Of a DNA stretch of 64,000 nucleotides, positions 11,371-23,074 are shown one piece after another. A program made the translations under genes and the position numbers. The DNA comes from Thereva unica (taxonomy: Eukaryota; Arthropoda; Insecta; Diptera; Therevidae). Position 1 is the stretch's first letter. The number at the start of each line of letters is the position of its first letter. The stretch is from the NCBI GenBank assembly GCA_949987705.1, contig OX465282.1, forward strand, positions 37,412,039 to 37,476,038. The letters are read 5' to 3'. Under the pieces are notes generated by a model. That model was not told the DNA's origin. It did no database searches and saw only the letters and a program-made list of their open reading frames with translations.

Positions 11371-11667
11371 GCACTAAAAATGTCCAAGAGATTTGAAGTT
11401 TTTTCGTGTTGAGTGATGAGCGTTTCGTCATATCAGAACAAATTCGCATGAATAGTGTATTATCGGACCGGGACTGGACTTTGGCTTCGTGTTATGCAAT
11501 ATTTCGTGCTATCAGTTTTTGTGTTAAGAGAACTCCTCGCAATTCATTATTTAACATAAATCATATCTATTCTGCTCTTTTATAAATAATCATAACCAAG
11601 AGTAAAGTTAATCTGATAATTTTCTCAAATGTACTACTTCTGACACTTGTTCATTAAAGTTTCAACA

Positions 11668-12262
11668 AAGGCAGGACCACACCGAACGTGGTGGCGGTAC
11701 GGTGGCGATCTGACTAACACACACTAGGTTAGCGGTGGTACTGGCGGTCAGTAGTAGTTGCACAGAAGCGAAGTAAAAATGTATGAGAGTAATTCATTTA
11801 TTAATTTATTAATTAATACTTTCATCAAAAATAAATAAATGGACGCTTTTATGTATACGTATTTTTCTATAATTATTTCTTAGTTTTTCTTACCCATACC
11901 ATAAATTAACCAATTTCTATTAGTACTTACCATTTTCCTGCAAAAATGTGGCAATTTCCTTCCACTTCTTATCTTTTTTTATAATATTTGTTTTTTGGAT
12001 GACTTAAATCCTATAAAATATCATGTAGTTTCATATTCTCAATAAAAATTTAAAATTTTCCCTTTCTATTTTTGCATAAATTCCCACGCAGTGGCGGTTA
12101 AAAAGAGAATGCTGAATTTGACCGCCTCCGCGCGAACTGAACGCTGCATTTGTCAAAAGTTTTCGTATCTGATCGCAGTTGGTGTGATTTGCGAAATTGC
12201 TTTTAATATGTTAACTGACCGCCACCGCAGCGCTACCAACGCACTCGGTGTGTTCCTGCCTT
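11668..12262. mobile_element. 595-bp GC-ended foldback MITE
   Basis: Left end AAGGCAGGACCACACCGAAC and right end TCGGTGTGTTCCTGCCTT are inverted. Subterminal GGTGGCGGT and ACCGCCACCGC blocks continue the pairing. The centre is AT-rich without an ORF. The target duplication was not resolved. Confidence 0.75.
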
Positions 12263-12738
12263 AAAAGAACATTACGATCACGAGAGGATAAGAGAAGTAT
12301 TGTGGGTATTGTAATAATGTATAATAGACTAGTAAAACGATTTGAAAATCAACAAAATAAAAAAAATTTTGCGATTAGGAAGCAAAAGTGATTGTGACCA
12401 AACTGAAGAAAAATAATGGAAAAGGATCTGTGAAAATTTGTAATACTTATACATTGTTTATTAAAATTAAGTAGCTGACACAGGACTTTTACCGTAGTTA
12501 AAAAATTCTTCTATTGAGAAAAATTGGTTGATATCAGACTAGAAAATACCTAGTAAAATACAATAAACAATAATTTAGAAACAACACTGAAAACAAAAAC
12601 ACAAATGAAAATAAGTTAACGTTAAAAAATGTATATATTTTACCAATTATATAGCATAGTAAATAAGTTCTGCTCATATTTTTAATTTCATATCTTCTGC
12701 CTGATGCAGCGGTTCACGGTGAGGTGTTTGCCAATTGC
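12263..12738. other. Putative 3'UTR of the distal eRF1 exon and AT-rich DNA
   Basis: If the distal last exon is used, its 3'UTR runs here on the minus strand. Otherwise no feature is seen. Confidence 0.35.
12457..12462 (-). promoter_or_regulatory. Candidate poly(A) signal for distal eRF1 exon
   Basis: A minus-strand AATAAA about 280 bp past the distal stop codon, the first canonical hexamer I see downstream. AT-rich DNA makes chance matches common. Confidence 0.3.
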
Positions 12739-12821
12739 CTAATATTCATCTAAATCAAAATCCTCGTTGTCCAAATCATCTAGCTGCATACTTTGGAAGT
12801 CTACTTTATAACGTAAAATAC
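12739..12821 (-). CDS. eRF1: Putative alternative (distal) eRF1 terminal exon (8b)
   Basis: On the minus strand a pyrimidine-rich acceptor (TTTTTGTCTCAG) is followed by 83 nt encoding [10 protein letters not shown], identical to the proximal terminal exon, then a different acidic tail ending [10 protein letters not shown] and TAG. The two leading bases complete the split Gly codon left by exon 7, so splicing gives a 438-residue protein. The DNA differs at many synonymous sites and the tails diverge, which argues for an old exon duplication under selection. It is not a processed copy, because only this exon with its acceptor is present. The intron required is about 24.9 kb. Whether it is transcribed cannot be read from the sequence. 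Confidence 0.82.
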
Positions 12822-13254
12822 CTGAGACAAAAAAAAATTGTTAGAAAATTAATTTGATAATATAATTTAAAAAGAGTCAAAGGAAAATACTGAGAATGAA
12901 AAAAACGATTAAAAATCAAAGAACCAAGGTAAACTAAATCATAACTAAACCAACAACAAAACAGCACAATTCAAAATAACTTTGCTAATAGATCTGAAAC
13001 AATTTTCACATTAAAATAGAAGAATCCACAAAAGTGCCAATTTAATGCAGTCAAAAGGAATTTTTACTGAATATTTTGTACAGGGTTCGATTTTTAAAGG
13101 GCCTCATTACTCACATCGACGATAAAATTAACATTACGGGCCAATAATTTTTGTAATGTTTTCATCGACACTACTTGCCATGGTTAAAAACACAAATTGT
13201 TTTAAAAACAAAACTAGCTTTTATTAGATAAACTAAAAAATGAGGAGATCCTAG

Positions 13255-16200
13255 ACTGCAGCTGGACTATCTATAGATGCGACAGACTACAATTCCTCCG
13301 GTGTCACAAGAGGAGGAGGAGTACTAATAGCCGTCAGAGACCCTTTAAATAGTGAACTCATAACAACCAACGGTTCACCATTTTTTGAACACATCTTTAT
13401 ACGTGTCAAATCCGTCAAGAAACACGTATTCATCGGTTCATTTTATATCCCCCAAAGCTGACGAACCTATATATGACGATCTACGGCATAACTTAGAAGA
13501 AGTCAAAAGACTCTTTGCAGCCAATGATTTACATCAAATTTCTCCAATGATTTACATAAAAATATCAGACAACCAAATTCTTATGGTAATTGGTTAGATC
13601 TAATATTCACTAATTGTTATGAAGAGGTGAACATTCTACCTGCTTCCGAAGAGGAGAATCGTATTTAGTAATTCTATTCACCATGGGAACTCAATTCTTC
13701 AATCCCTAAACACCACACAACATACAATACTGTTGTTTATGACTTCAAAAACGCCGACTTTGAAAGTATTTGCTCTGAATTATCCCTAGTTGACTGGGTA
13801 CATAGGCTATCTGCCAATGTTCTTGACGAGATAGTATCTTGTTTCTATACCATCATTTTAAATACCATTGACAAATATGTAAGGAATAAAGAATAAATTA
13901 TCGGAGCCTTGGATTAAAGGAAACATTGGATCTCTTCGCAATCAGAGAAATAAATTGTATAACCAGATCAAAAGATCCCTAATGTAGTAACTGAGGAATT
14001 GAAAGTGGAAAACAATAGGTTAGCCTCAGAATTTAATCTTAGGTCACGTGAGGCCTATACCGCATACATCAATTCCGTTGGAGATAGTATTATAAAAGAC
14101 CCCAAAATTTTTTTCGATTTCATTAATTTAAAACGAAAGACCTCAGGCTATCCCTCAACAATGACAAATGGTAAAATGCACTCCTTATGCCCCCAAGTAA
14201 TTTGTAACATGTTTGCTGGTAGGTTCAGCGAAATGTATTGCCCCAACTCTGTTTCAAGGCACACCGATCCAACTGATGCGCACACTCCAGTTCTTATAGA
14301 TGATCTATGCCTGTCTATTGAAGATATAATGACTGGTATAGACAACCTTGACCCGAAAAAAGATCATGGACCTGACAATCTGCCCCTTAGTTTTTGCTAC
14401 GATGCTCAAATTATATCTCATTCCCTCTGCATCTTATCTTTAACAGATCATTATCGTTAGGAGAGTTTCCTACGATATGGAAGAAACCCTACCTCATACC
14501 AACCCATAATGCGTCTAATAAGCATTTAGTGGATAACTACAGAGGTATTGCTATTTTATCAAAAATCCCCAAACTATTGGAAAAACTCATCCACGACAAG
14601 ATTTCCCCTTTAATCGACCCACACTTAAATGAACAACAACACGGCTTCAGAAAAGAGCTTTCGACCACTTCAAACCTCATGGTCAAAGGAAATTGTATTA
14701 TGGAGAAGGGCCATCAAATCGATGCTTTTTATACTGACTTCAGCGAGGCCTTTGATAAGGTAGACCATCATATTTTACTTGTTAAACTCTCAAGATTTGG
14801 AATAACAGGTTCTGCTCTTGAATGGTGAAGATCATATATCAGCGGAAGAACACAGGTTATCAGATTTCAAGGATTCTTTCAAATGAAATAGAAATAACTT
14901 CCGGTGTTCCTCAGGGCAGTCATCTTGGCCCTCTTCTGTTCAATATATTCATCTCTGACCTGTCCAAGAAATTAGAGAATATCCCGCATCTCTTTTACGC
15001 AGAAGATCTCAAAATATATAGTGTCATTAAGGGGGTCAACCTGTGTAAAATTTTCGAAAAATCTTTTTTTTTACTTTTTTGCATCTTGAAGATGTGAAGA
15101 ATGATGTCCCAAAAAAATTTTCCCGAATTCGACTTATTTACGTGACAGGGCGCTGAGTCTAGAATACTAAGTTCTGTTGTCTCCAAACTTTGAACGCGTT
15201 TTTCTCGAAACCATGTTTTTGAAATTTGCGTGCAGGATTAAAGATTATCTACTCAATAGATCAATTTGAAATTTTGACAGAATCATAACTAGAGATAAAT
15301 GAAGGTACCCACGTAGGGGTTTTTCGATATCTTTTTATTTGTTTATTTTACAGCCTTTTTTTTTATGGAAAAAAAGCAAAAAAATGCTAAATTTTTATGA
15401 AATGTACTGCCATTTATTCAATTTTTTGAATTTCGTCAAAATCCTACGTCAGTACCTCGACAACAGAAACACAAATAAAATCCTTTTTACTTTTTGTGTT
15501 TCAGATGAGTGGTTCGAGCGGAATCTTGCACGCAATTTCGGTATTCTATTTTGAGGACGTCACTTTCAATGGCCTCAATAAATATAAGCCTTCGGTTTAC
15601 ACTTTTGGAAAAATTTACAGTTATAATAAAAACATAAACCTTTAAAATAACATTAAACTTATTCCAATATTCAAATTATTTCTCCTAATAAAAATTCCCA
15701 AAAAAGCGTTCGAAATACCGTTTTTACACAGGTTGACCCCCTTAAGTCCCAAACCGACGTATCCTTTATTCAGCCGAATCTCAATGCATTACAAGACTGG
15801 TGCACAACTAATAAGTTGCATTTTAACATCAACAAATGTCAAGCAATTATCTTCTCTCGCAAACATAACACACAGCAGTATTATTATCGTCTCAACGACA
15901 CGGTCTTGAATCAAGTCGATCATTGTCGATCTAGGGGTGTCGTCCTGGACAAAAAACTTAATTTTAATTTGCACTATGATAATATTACTGCCAGAGCCAA
16001 CAAATTTTTTGGCTTTATAAAGAGAAGAGCTGAAGAATTCGACAATATTTGGGTCACAAAAACTCTCTTCTGTTCTCTAATCCGCCCTATCCTGGAATAT
16101 GCATGCCCCATCTGGGATCCCATATTTCTCATAAGTAGCAACAGGATGGAATCAATTCAGAAGAAGTTTATCCTCTTTGCTCTGAGAAGCTTACACGACT

Positions 16201-16648
16201 CGCGTGAATTTCTAAGCCTACCACCCCACGCGGAGACGCTCAAAGTGTTGGACCTCTTGTCGCACTCTTCTAGGAGAAAATTTCTGATCGCGTCTCTCAC
16301 CTTAGAAGTCCTTAACGACAACCTTAAAGTGCAGTTTTTGTCGGATATGATCAAGTTCAATGAAGACATCCGACTTACAAGCCATACGAACTACTCAAGG
16401 AATACACACATCGGACCGAGTATGCAAGGAATGAGCCCGTCAACAGATGCTGCGTGGTCTAACAAGTACAGATCATGTTACTCCCCTTCAATAAATAAAG
16501 CATCCTATAAAAAAACTTAAATCCGTCCTAACATCCTTTAGAATTAACTAATTTATATATGAGAGTGTTTCTCTAAAAGTACACTATGTATTTTCTATTG
16601 TACATAGTTTAAGTATGCCTTGTTTGGCAAATAAATAAATAAATAAAA
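13255..16648 (+). mobile_element. 5'-truncated Jockey-like LINE
   Basis: Order of parts: endonuclease text (RGGGVLIAV; FIGSFYIPP) at 13255-13620, linker, RT with motif A FYTDFSEAFDKVDH (14730-14770) and motif B SGVPQGSHLGPLLFNIFI (14905-14960). The catalytic box reads FYAED (about 14993) instead of FYADD. RT then continues after an inserted MITE with LHFNINKCQAIIF and GVVLDKKLNFNLHYD to a C-terminal region ending about 16520. The 3' end is (AAAT)n at 16630-16648. Several frameshifts and stops. The start is truncated within the endonuclease. Confidence 0.9.
15031..15741. mobile_element. 711-bp MITE with TTAA target duplication
   Basis: Perfect 20-bp terminal repeats GGGGGTCAACCTGTGTAAAA, each flanked by TTAA (15027-15030, 15742-15745). 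Removing the element and one TTAA reconnects the LINE RT frame (KIYSVIK to SQTDVSF). No ORF of its own. The TTAA duplication indicates piggyBac-type mobilisation. Confidence 0.9.
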
Positions 16649-16687
16649 ATATTTAATAATAAAACAATAGTAGATTGTTCTACAAGT

Positions 16688-17119
16688 AAAGAAAAGTGAT
16701 AGTTTTCCAGTGAGTGTAAGGTTTAAAATTTACACGAGCTGGAAAACTCACTTTTCTTAGCGCGTTGAACATGCTATTTTTTCGGTAATCGTATAGAAAT
16801 GACGTACATTTAATATTGAAAATCAAAAATTGCAAAGAAAATATTAATACCTTCATTGAAAATCAAAAAATGTAAAGAAATAATAATTGGTCAAAGTAGG
16901 CCATTTTCTGTTGACAATTAATCGGGAATCATATAGAAATACGTAAATTGTAAAGACAGGCATTGGTTAAAGTAGGGCATTTTCTGTTGACAATTAATCG
17001 TAATTAAAGTTATATCTAAAATCGTGAAGAAAAGTGTTGCTAACTAGAAAAGTATCACTTTTCTTTACGATTTTTGATTAAACTATGTACGTCATTTCTA
17101 TACGATTCCCGAAAAAAGT
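16688..17119. repeat. Compound inverted and tandem repeat block
   Basis: The outer arms contain TCGTATAGAAATGACGTAC (about 16789) and its complement (about 17087). Short hairpins with GAAAAGTGA/TCACTTTTC stems sit at 16690-16760 and 17025-17066. Two tandem copies of a roughly 76-bp unit (AAAGTAGG(G/C)CATTTTCTG, then TTGACAATTAATCG) lie between 16888 and 17005. Confidence 0.6.
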
Positions 17120-17289
17120 TTTTATTTAATATGCGTTAATAAGGTAAACTAAAAGTGTGATTTTTTTTAAATTCACCTGTATGGAACTACTAGTAAATGC
17201 TTTTGGCATTTGTATCATAATTGATTTTCGTATTTATTAGTCAAATCATAATATTATTTTCATTTTTGTTATAATATCTGCAACATTTG

Positions 17290-17610
17290 TAAACTAAGCG
17301 CTCCATTCTTACGGCTATACGGTGCGACAGTGAGGGAGACCCAACCTTCGCCAAGCTCAGAACTTAGGGCTGCCAAACTGGATGGCATCGGCTCAGAATC
17401 GGGACCGATGGAGAGAACAGTTGCTAGAGGCGACCGGATCCCGATTGTATTTTTTAGCTTATCCTCTAATAAAAGCTTGTTTTTAAATTTTTTATTGTCT
17501 TTTATTTTCCACGTTTTAGTGTCATTTTGTGGTGAGTAGCGGCTTTAGGGGTTGGCGAACCCGGGCGACCGCCGTACAGCGCCAGGTCCAAGAGGATGCC
17601 GCAACTACGA
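17290..17610 (+). mobile_element. 3'-terminal fragment of an RTE-like LINE or derived repeat
   Basis: Shares a nearly identical block of about 65 bp, including AGAATCGGGACCGATGGAGA, with the RTE-like fragment at 32.8 kb. In frame it reads KLDGIGSESGPMERTVARG, resembling the C-terminal tail of RTE-type ORF2. The GC content is higher than its surroundings. The exact boundaries are uncertain. Confidence 0.5.
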
Positions 17611-18059
17611 AAATTATCCAGATCCAGTAATGTGTTCATTTATTAAGTTATTAAATGATAACACCTCCACAATACAAGACAAAATGCTGGATTTGCATAC
17701 GAGGTAAACAAAGCTGATGTTTAGAAAACGTAAACGACACACACACACTGTAAAAAATGTTAATTCGAAGTTTAAATTTCCAGTAAAATTACAAATTGCG
17801 ATATGAAACTCATTTGCAACATACTTATAATCTATATAAAAATCAATTGCCACATGTTTGACGCAGCATTACTACGTTTAGTAAAAATTTCTATTTTATA
17901 CTGTGTGTTCAAGTCGAAATACTGTGTGTTCAAGTCCAATATGACTCTTAGGTCAGTACGAAGAAGATATTATTCATCAACAGCGAATCCTTGTATTTAA
18001 CGCGGAGTTCCACAACGAGACGTTCATTACTATAGAGGATTTGTGCCTGATAAAGTCCC

Positions 18060-18524
18060 GCAAGATGCCTCAAGCAGATGGAAGACCTCGAACTTCTTCA
18101 CGTCCAGTTCGAGCAGTGTCCACGTTTCAGATCCATAATGAAGAATCGGAAAGATCACCGTTCGGTCAAGGCGTATTTTTGTTTTGATGTAAATATTTAT
18201 TCATTTCCATATGCACCACTTGAGCCAAACGAATGTTGCTGTTGTCTAGCCGATGCGGCTGTGAACGTCGGACGACGATACCACTTTCGTTTCCTCAACC
18301 AATGATCCTAAATATTTGAACATCGGAACCTATTTCGATTTGGGTTTCATAGAGGTGAATACTAGCCCTCGATCCGTCCGTCTTTGGTCTTTTCCGCATT
18401 CATTTTTAACTCGTATGACTTGGCGATGCGGGAAATTCCGTATAAGATGTCCTTTGATTCGGCATCCGGGTTGGCGAAGACGGCGGTATCGTCGGCGAAC
18501 ATTAAGTCGGTTACGAAGTTGTTT
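18060..18524 (-). pseudogene. RTE-like LINE reverse transcriptase fragment
   Basis: On the minus strand the text VHVLADDTAVFANPDAESKD carries the RT catalytic ADD box, followed by SYELKMNAEKTK and further decayed RT sequence with several stops and shifts down to about 18060. Its upstream part is cut by the inverted-repeat block at 18525. Confidence 0.8.
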
Positions 18525-18818
18525 CCGAAGACGAAACGAAATGAAAACGAAACCGTTTTGTCAAGATGCTACCTTGGAAGACGATATCGTCTTGTTTTCG
18601 TCTAAACAAACGATGACATATTTGTAATCGTCTTCGTTTAGACGTTAGTGCTTGTTATGTTGGGATTGTTAATTATTTTGATAATTTTAATTTGTTTTGC
18701 ATAATAGGTCAAAATTTACAAACGCAAGGCAATACTAGATTATCGTCTCCAGGAGTAGGAAATATATTTTCGTCTCGTCTCGTTATTTCGTTTCGTTTCC
18801 TCATCGTCTCGTCTTCGG
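18525..18818. mobile_element. 294-bp MITE-like inverted repeat
   Basis: CCGAAGACGAAACGAAATGA at the left is matched by the inverted TCGTTTCGTTTCCTCATCG ... GTCTTCGG at the right. The interior contains further CGTCTTCG/CGAAGACG motifs. It abuts the RTE RT fragment exactly at the catalytic region, so it probably inserted there. Confidence 0.6.
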
Positions 18819-19630
18819 GAGTACAGGCCCAGCCCTCAAACTGCCACTGAATCCGTACACGATCGATGCAAAATAATAATAAATAATCATTTGGGATGAG
18901 TGTACGACGACACACAATGTGCGTGAAATTGTCATTGGAATTTCGCCATTTGAAACGTCCAAAAGTTGGTTTTTTCATAACTGCTCCATAGATATGGTGC
19001 TTTCAACCATGCATCCGTTCAGCTCATTTGCAGGCCTTCATCGAATTATAATAGGTGCAGGTATAAAAAGACCCAATCCGTTTACAACCAACTCTTAAGC
19101 GCAAGGGACTATACAGAACGCCAGAACGCACGAGAAGTTCCAAAACTAGAAGTCAAAGAAGAGGAATAAAAGGAAGGGTTTTAAGAACAAAACGAAAGAT
19201 ACGTAAACGTATACTGGACATTTATGATAAGTAATTGACATAATGACGTAAACAAAAATCGGATTTGGATCTTTTTTCCACACCACCACACAGTGGTTCA
19301 GCTCCCAAGCAAGGGCGGTCATAATTACTTAATCCTTATTTAACCACCAATTTATGACCAAAAATTACCTAAAATTATAAATTATGACACAATTTATTTA
19401 TTTTTTTATTTTTCATTATATTGTTGTATATATATATATTTCAGTTTTGAACTTAACAGTTGTATAAAAAAAACTCAAATGTGCTGTCTCATATCAAAAC
19501 ATTTATTTGCGATTCTTTAATTAAAATTTTCGAATAAAATTAACATAATATAGTATGTGCAAAATATAAACAATGTATTAAATAAATAAAAAACCTATTG
19601 GATTTCAATGTCCACAAACACATAGTAACA
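18819..19630. other. No recognisable gene; short TA microsatellite
   Basis: AT-rich with a (TA)n run near 19427-19440. No homology that I can name. Confidence 0.4.
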
Positions 19631-19636
19631 CACGTG

Positions 19637-20107
19637 TTAATTAAGATTCAAATTATGTACGTACTCTGAACAGCTTAAAACTAAAGACGAAACAAAATTA
19701 AGTAAAATATAACCTAAACTATACATAAATCTAACACTTGACTTGGAAAAAAGAGACTTTTTCTTTCGGGGAAGCTTCCGAAGATTTGAGATGCAGGGGT
19801 CCGAATTGATCAAAAGCCTATTTATTAAATCCATGTTTGTGAGTTCCCGTGACATTTTTCGAGTATGATCTCGGCGGCATTCCTTGAGGATTTTATTATT
19901 AGATTCAGCTGCTTCTTCGGAGAGTTCCCCGATTGGCAATATCGCGTGTTTAATAACTTCAGATCCATGTATGAGGACTTTGTGGACTGAAGCCGGTAGA
20001 TTGTACCATTGTATTCCTGAATCAATAGTCGCACAGTCGCTCGGAGACCCCGGAAAATCTTCGTAATTAATCGTACAATTACGCAAAAATAATATAAAAA
20101 TCTGCAT
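19637..20107 (-). pseudogene. Transposase-like C-terminal fragment, possibly Transib/RAG1-like
   Basis: A 156-residue open frame. Its central part, VHKVLIHGSEVIKHAILPIG then ELSEEAAESNNK, HTRKMSREL, DLINRLLINSDPCIS, follows a pattern I associate with the C-terminal ends of transposase-like insect proteins. The Glu-rich LSEEAxE block resembles the region of the last catalytic Glu of Transib/RAG1 enzymes. A second overlapping frame continues upstream to 20181. No ATG-proximal domain, no terminal repeats. Family assignment is tentative; that it is a repeat-borne coding relic is more likely than a host gene. Confidence 0.4.
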
Positions 20108-20109
20108 TT

Positions 20110-21399
20110 CCGTCTAAAGGGGTCAAAAAGGGTCCTCAAAGTTTGCCCCCCTCCCATATGCACCCTATGCACGCCACCCATGTCTAAATTATAAAACTAG
20201 TTAATTACATTGTAATAATTCATAATCAATCAAAAAAAAGTCATTGCACCTTACCTGGGGCTCTAATTACATCGATTAGTACATGCATCATAAAATGCAC
20301 TAAAAATGCACTAAAATTTACCTCTATTTTGCCTCCCACGGCCCCAAAACAGGTCGTAGGAGGCTCCAAGACCCCGCAAAATTTTCGTAACTATTAGTAA
20401 AAAATACCAGAAAAATACCCCCTTGCCTCTAAGGAGGCCAGGGAGCTCCTCAAAAGGCTAAAAACAAAAAAAATCCTGAATCACAGTCGGGCTCTGTAAC
20501 TCAGCTGGGGGCAGCTAAGGGCAGATGAAGTTATAATATTTTGAAAATATACAATTATTACGTTACTTTGTATGTAGTGCGAATAGTTGCTTAACCTTGC
20601 GATTGTTTGTATGCCTATGTCAAATCAGTAAGAGAGTCAAGATTTTTTAAAATCTATGTACCGCGCGTAGCACCCAAATATTATAAACAATACATGCAAT
20701 ATTTATATAAAATATAATCAGATACAAAGTACATACCTAGTTCTTTGATTTCCATGTCACAAAAACACAACACAAACACCTGTATTCCGAGAATTGTTTT
20801 CGGCAAATACCAAAAAAGTGAGTCACTGAAAATAGTGAATTTGAACAATGCAGATGCGTTCACTTCAGAGCTCGAGAAATAAATGATAATAAACTAAAAG
20901 GGCTGAAATATTTATACCTGAGGGTAGCTTAACCATCGGACTATTGATATTCACCAATTTGATTGATTTTTTCGAGTACACATTTTTCGGAATTATGACC
21001 TATGTGCTGAACCACTGTGCACCAGTTCAAAGCAATATTTTGAAAACAGAAGAAGTAGCATATACGCCAATAGCATCACTATACAGCTCCTCCGTTCTAG
21101 AGTTTGTAACCTTGGGTCATGGAGATGTGCCCGAAATTGATTTAAGTTCACCCAACACTTCTATGTTTCAGAGCGTGTTTCTCAGCACCGTTTTGTTGTA
21201 GAAACATGAATTTTAACATAGGTGCTAGGGATTGTGAATAAGTGGTAAAAAAATTATATCGCTAGCTCTTTTAATAACGGTTAAATGCATACCGGAAGTA
21301 AAAACATTTCAATTTGAAGCATTTTTAGTGCGAAATTGATTTAAGTTCAATAGGAAAATATAAAGAAAAGATGTTCTTAGTTTTATAAATTAACTTTAT
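20110..21399. other. Intergenic or intronic AT-rich DNA
   Basis: Contains two occurrences of GAAATTGATTTAAGTTCA (21135 and 21330), suggesting a small local duplication, and an 85-residue plus ORF (20944-21201) with no motif I recognise. Nothing else stands out. Confidence 0.4.
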
Positions 21400-21810
21400 T
21401 TAGTAATTGGTCGATCCTCCATTGTTTTTTATGACATGAAAAGTCCTTTTTCTCATGCTCGCCCATATTGTGTGTATCATTTCCTCCGGAATTGAACCCC
21501 AAGCTTGTTCAATACTTATTTTGAGCGATTCTACATTTTCAAACTGCGTTCCATGAGCATAACCTTCCTGCCTACAATGCCCCATAAATCTTCTATCAGA
21601 TTTAGAACCAGAGAGCGTGCCGGCCAATCCAAAACTGGAATCTTTTGCTCCTCAAGCCACTTTATAGGAGCTCTTGCTTTATTGATAGGTGCAAATTCCG
21701 GTTGAAAGGTCGAATTATCGCCAAGTGCATCCTCTCCAAATGACACTAAAACCTCGTCCAAAAGTGAAATATACTGTGCAGCACACATCCGGCTACTTAT
21801 CCAACAAATT
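21400..21810 (-). pseudogene. Tc1-like transposase C-terminal half
   Basis: In two frames the minus strand reads FQPEFAPINKARAPIKWLEE, IPVLDWPARSLVLNLIEDLW, then QFENVESLKISIEQAWGSIP and RTFHVIKNNGG. This is the standard Tc1 C-terminal order. The second catalytic Asp (normally QQDNAP) is replaced by QPEFAP and the DLNPIE box reads VLNLIE, so the copy is dead. A frameshift lies near 21560. Confidence 0.85.
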
Positions 21811-22095
21811 GACTCTTTGCGCGAGCAAAAAAAGCGGAACACAGCAAAAAAGCCTATCTTAACACCACAGAATAAATTGCTAAGGCTTAAATTTGCGGAA
21901 AATTTAATATCGTGGAGCAAGCAATGGCAAGACATTATTTTTTCTGGCGAAAGAAAAGTTAAACTGGACTGCCTAGTTGGCTTCCAATACTTTTAGCATG
22001 ATCTCAAGAAAAAACCTTGGAGTCCCCTTGGAGTCGAAATTCTGCTCGCGCAAAAAGTCTAATGAATTAATAACGAAATAATGTTTGCAAGAATA
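21811..22095 (+). pseudogene. Tc1-like transposase N-terminal/central part, opposite strand
   Basis: Plus strand reads KPILTPQNKLLRLKFAENLI, WSKQWQDIIFSGERKVKLD (normally FSDESKFNLD; the first catalytic Asp is Gly) and FQYF-HDLKKKP. It lies back to back with the C-terminal half on the minus strand, so an element has been broken by inversion or two relics abut. Confidence 0.78.
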
Positions 22096-22714
22096 ATTTT
22101 CACCGACATGTGGCCTTTATTATTGTGTATTTCTATATTGTCGATGTAATCTCATCTCGATGTAAAATCTCTTATTAAATTCCACGTACCATTTGAACAA
22201 CTGCCATAACCGGAAGGTAATACTCGGCTTTTACCCAACATCGTTCCAGATGAAAATAGTATGTCATGGCCATGGACTCATCCCAATATCAGCATCCTAT
22301 GGAAATCAATTTACAGCTATCTTGGCGCTTTAAAAACGAAAATGGGGCAGCATCATACTAAGGCAAATGGAACTGTGTAAATTGTTCGAAATGCTGACAT
22401 TTTTAAACACCGTTATGTACCACAATAACAACGCTTCGGATAGCGTGAAAGAACATTATAAGAAGTACGTAAGTGTAAAGAGAAAAATTTATTAACATCA
22501 GCATGTGAAGATTTTTTTATTCCAAGACGAACATCATTCTCGACTTTTTTATGAAAGACCTTTGAGCTGTATTGCAAATCGCTTTGATACGATTAATTTT
22601 AGCTGCAAAGAAAGAAAGAAATAAAATACAACTAAAATATTCTTTTATTTCACAAACATGTACAAATAAACATTAAAACAATTTTGTACGGCACATCTTG
22701 GAGTAGGTAATTTT
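22096..22714. other. No recognisable feature
   Basis: AT-rich sequence, probably decayed transposon DNA between the Tc1 relics and the next ORF. Confidence 0.35.
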
Positions 22715-23062
22715 TCATATATCATGCAAATTTTCCAAGTTGGCTGGGTTTGGTATTTCCAACTGGTTTATTTTCGCTTCCAAAAGGTATTTCTGAATAA
22801 ATTTCTCCTTTTCTAGTTCTTTCACGTAAATTGTTGCATTTGAATATTTCGCCAGTATGTTGGGTAATTCGTTGTAATTAATAATGCCGCCGTTCCATCT
22901 TAATCCATTTATTTTGCTATTACCAACGAGTTTTTTAAGGGAATTCATTATACGCGTATGGAGGCATAAAATAATATAAACTTCGTATAAGCGACTCGTG
23001 GTGCAAGACGGACAGTTCCTTAGCAAATAGCTGTCCGTTAATTCCACTACCAAACTGTACAT
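22715..23062 (-). CDS. Unknown ORF, 115 residues, probably transposon-derived
   Basis: Opens MYSLVVELTDSYLL, has a CxxC-like pair (RNCPSCTTS), and a middle segment NGLRWNGGIINYNELPNILA followed by NATIYVKELEKEKFIQKYL. The segment with WNGG..Y.ELP and IYVKxxEKEKFI has the look of a conserved domain; I cannot name it. A SINE lies directly upstream on the same strand. No intron signals, no partner gene. Confidence 0.35.
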   Translation of the reverse strand: MYSLVVELTDSYLLRNCPSCTTSRLYEVYIILCLHTRIMNSLKKLVGNSKINGLRWNGGIINYNELPNILAKYSNATIYVKELEKEKFIQKYLLEAKINQLEIPNPANLENLHDI

Positions 23063-23074
23063 CTAAAATAACTC

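Noticed and set aside
12739..12821. Processed eRF1 pseudogene at the distal exon
   Set aside because: Only the last exon is present, preceded by a pyrimidine tract and AG acceptor and no other eRF1 coding text; phase and stop are intact.
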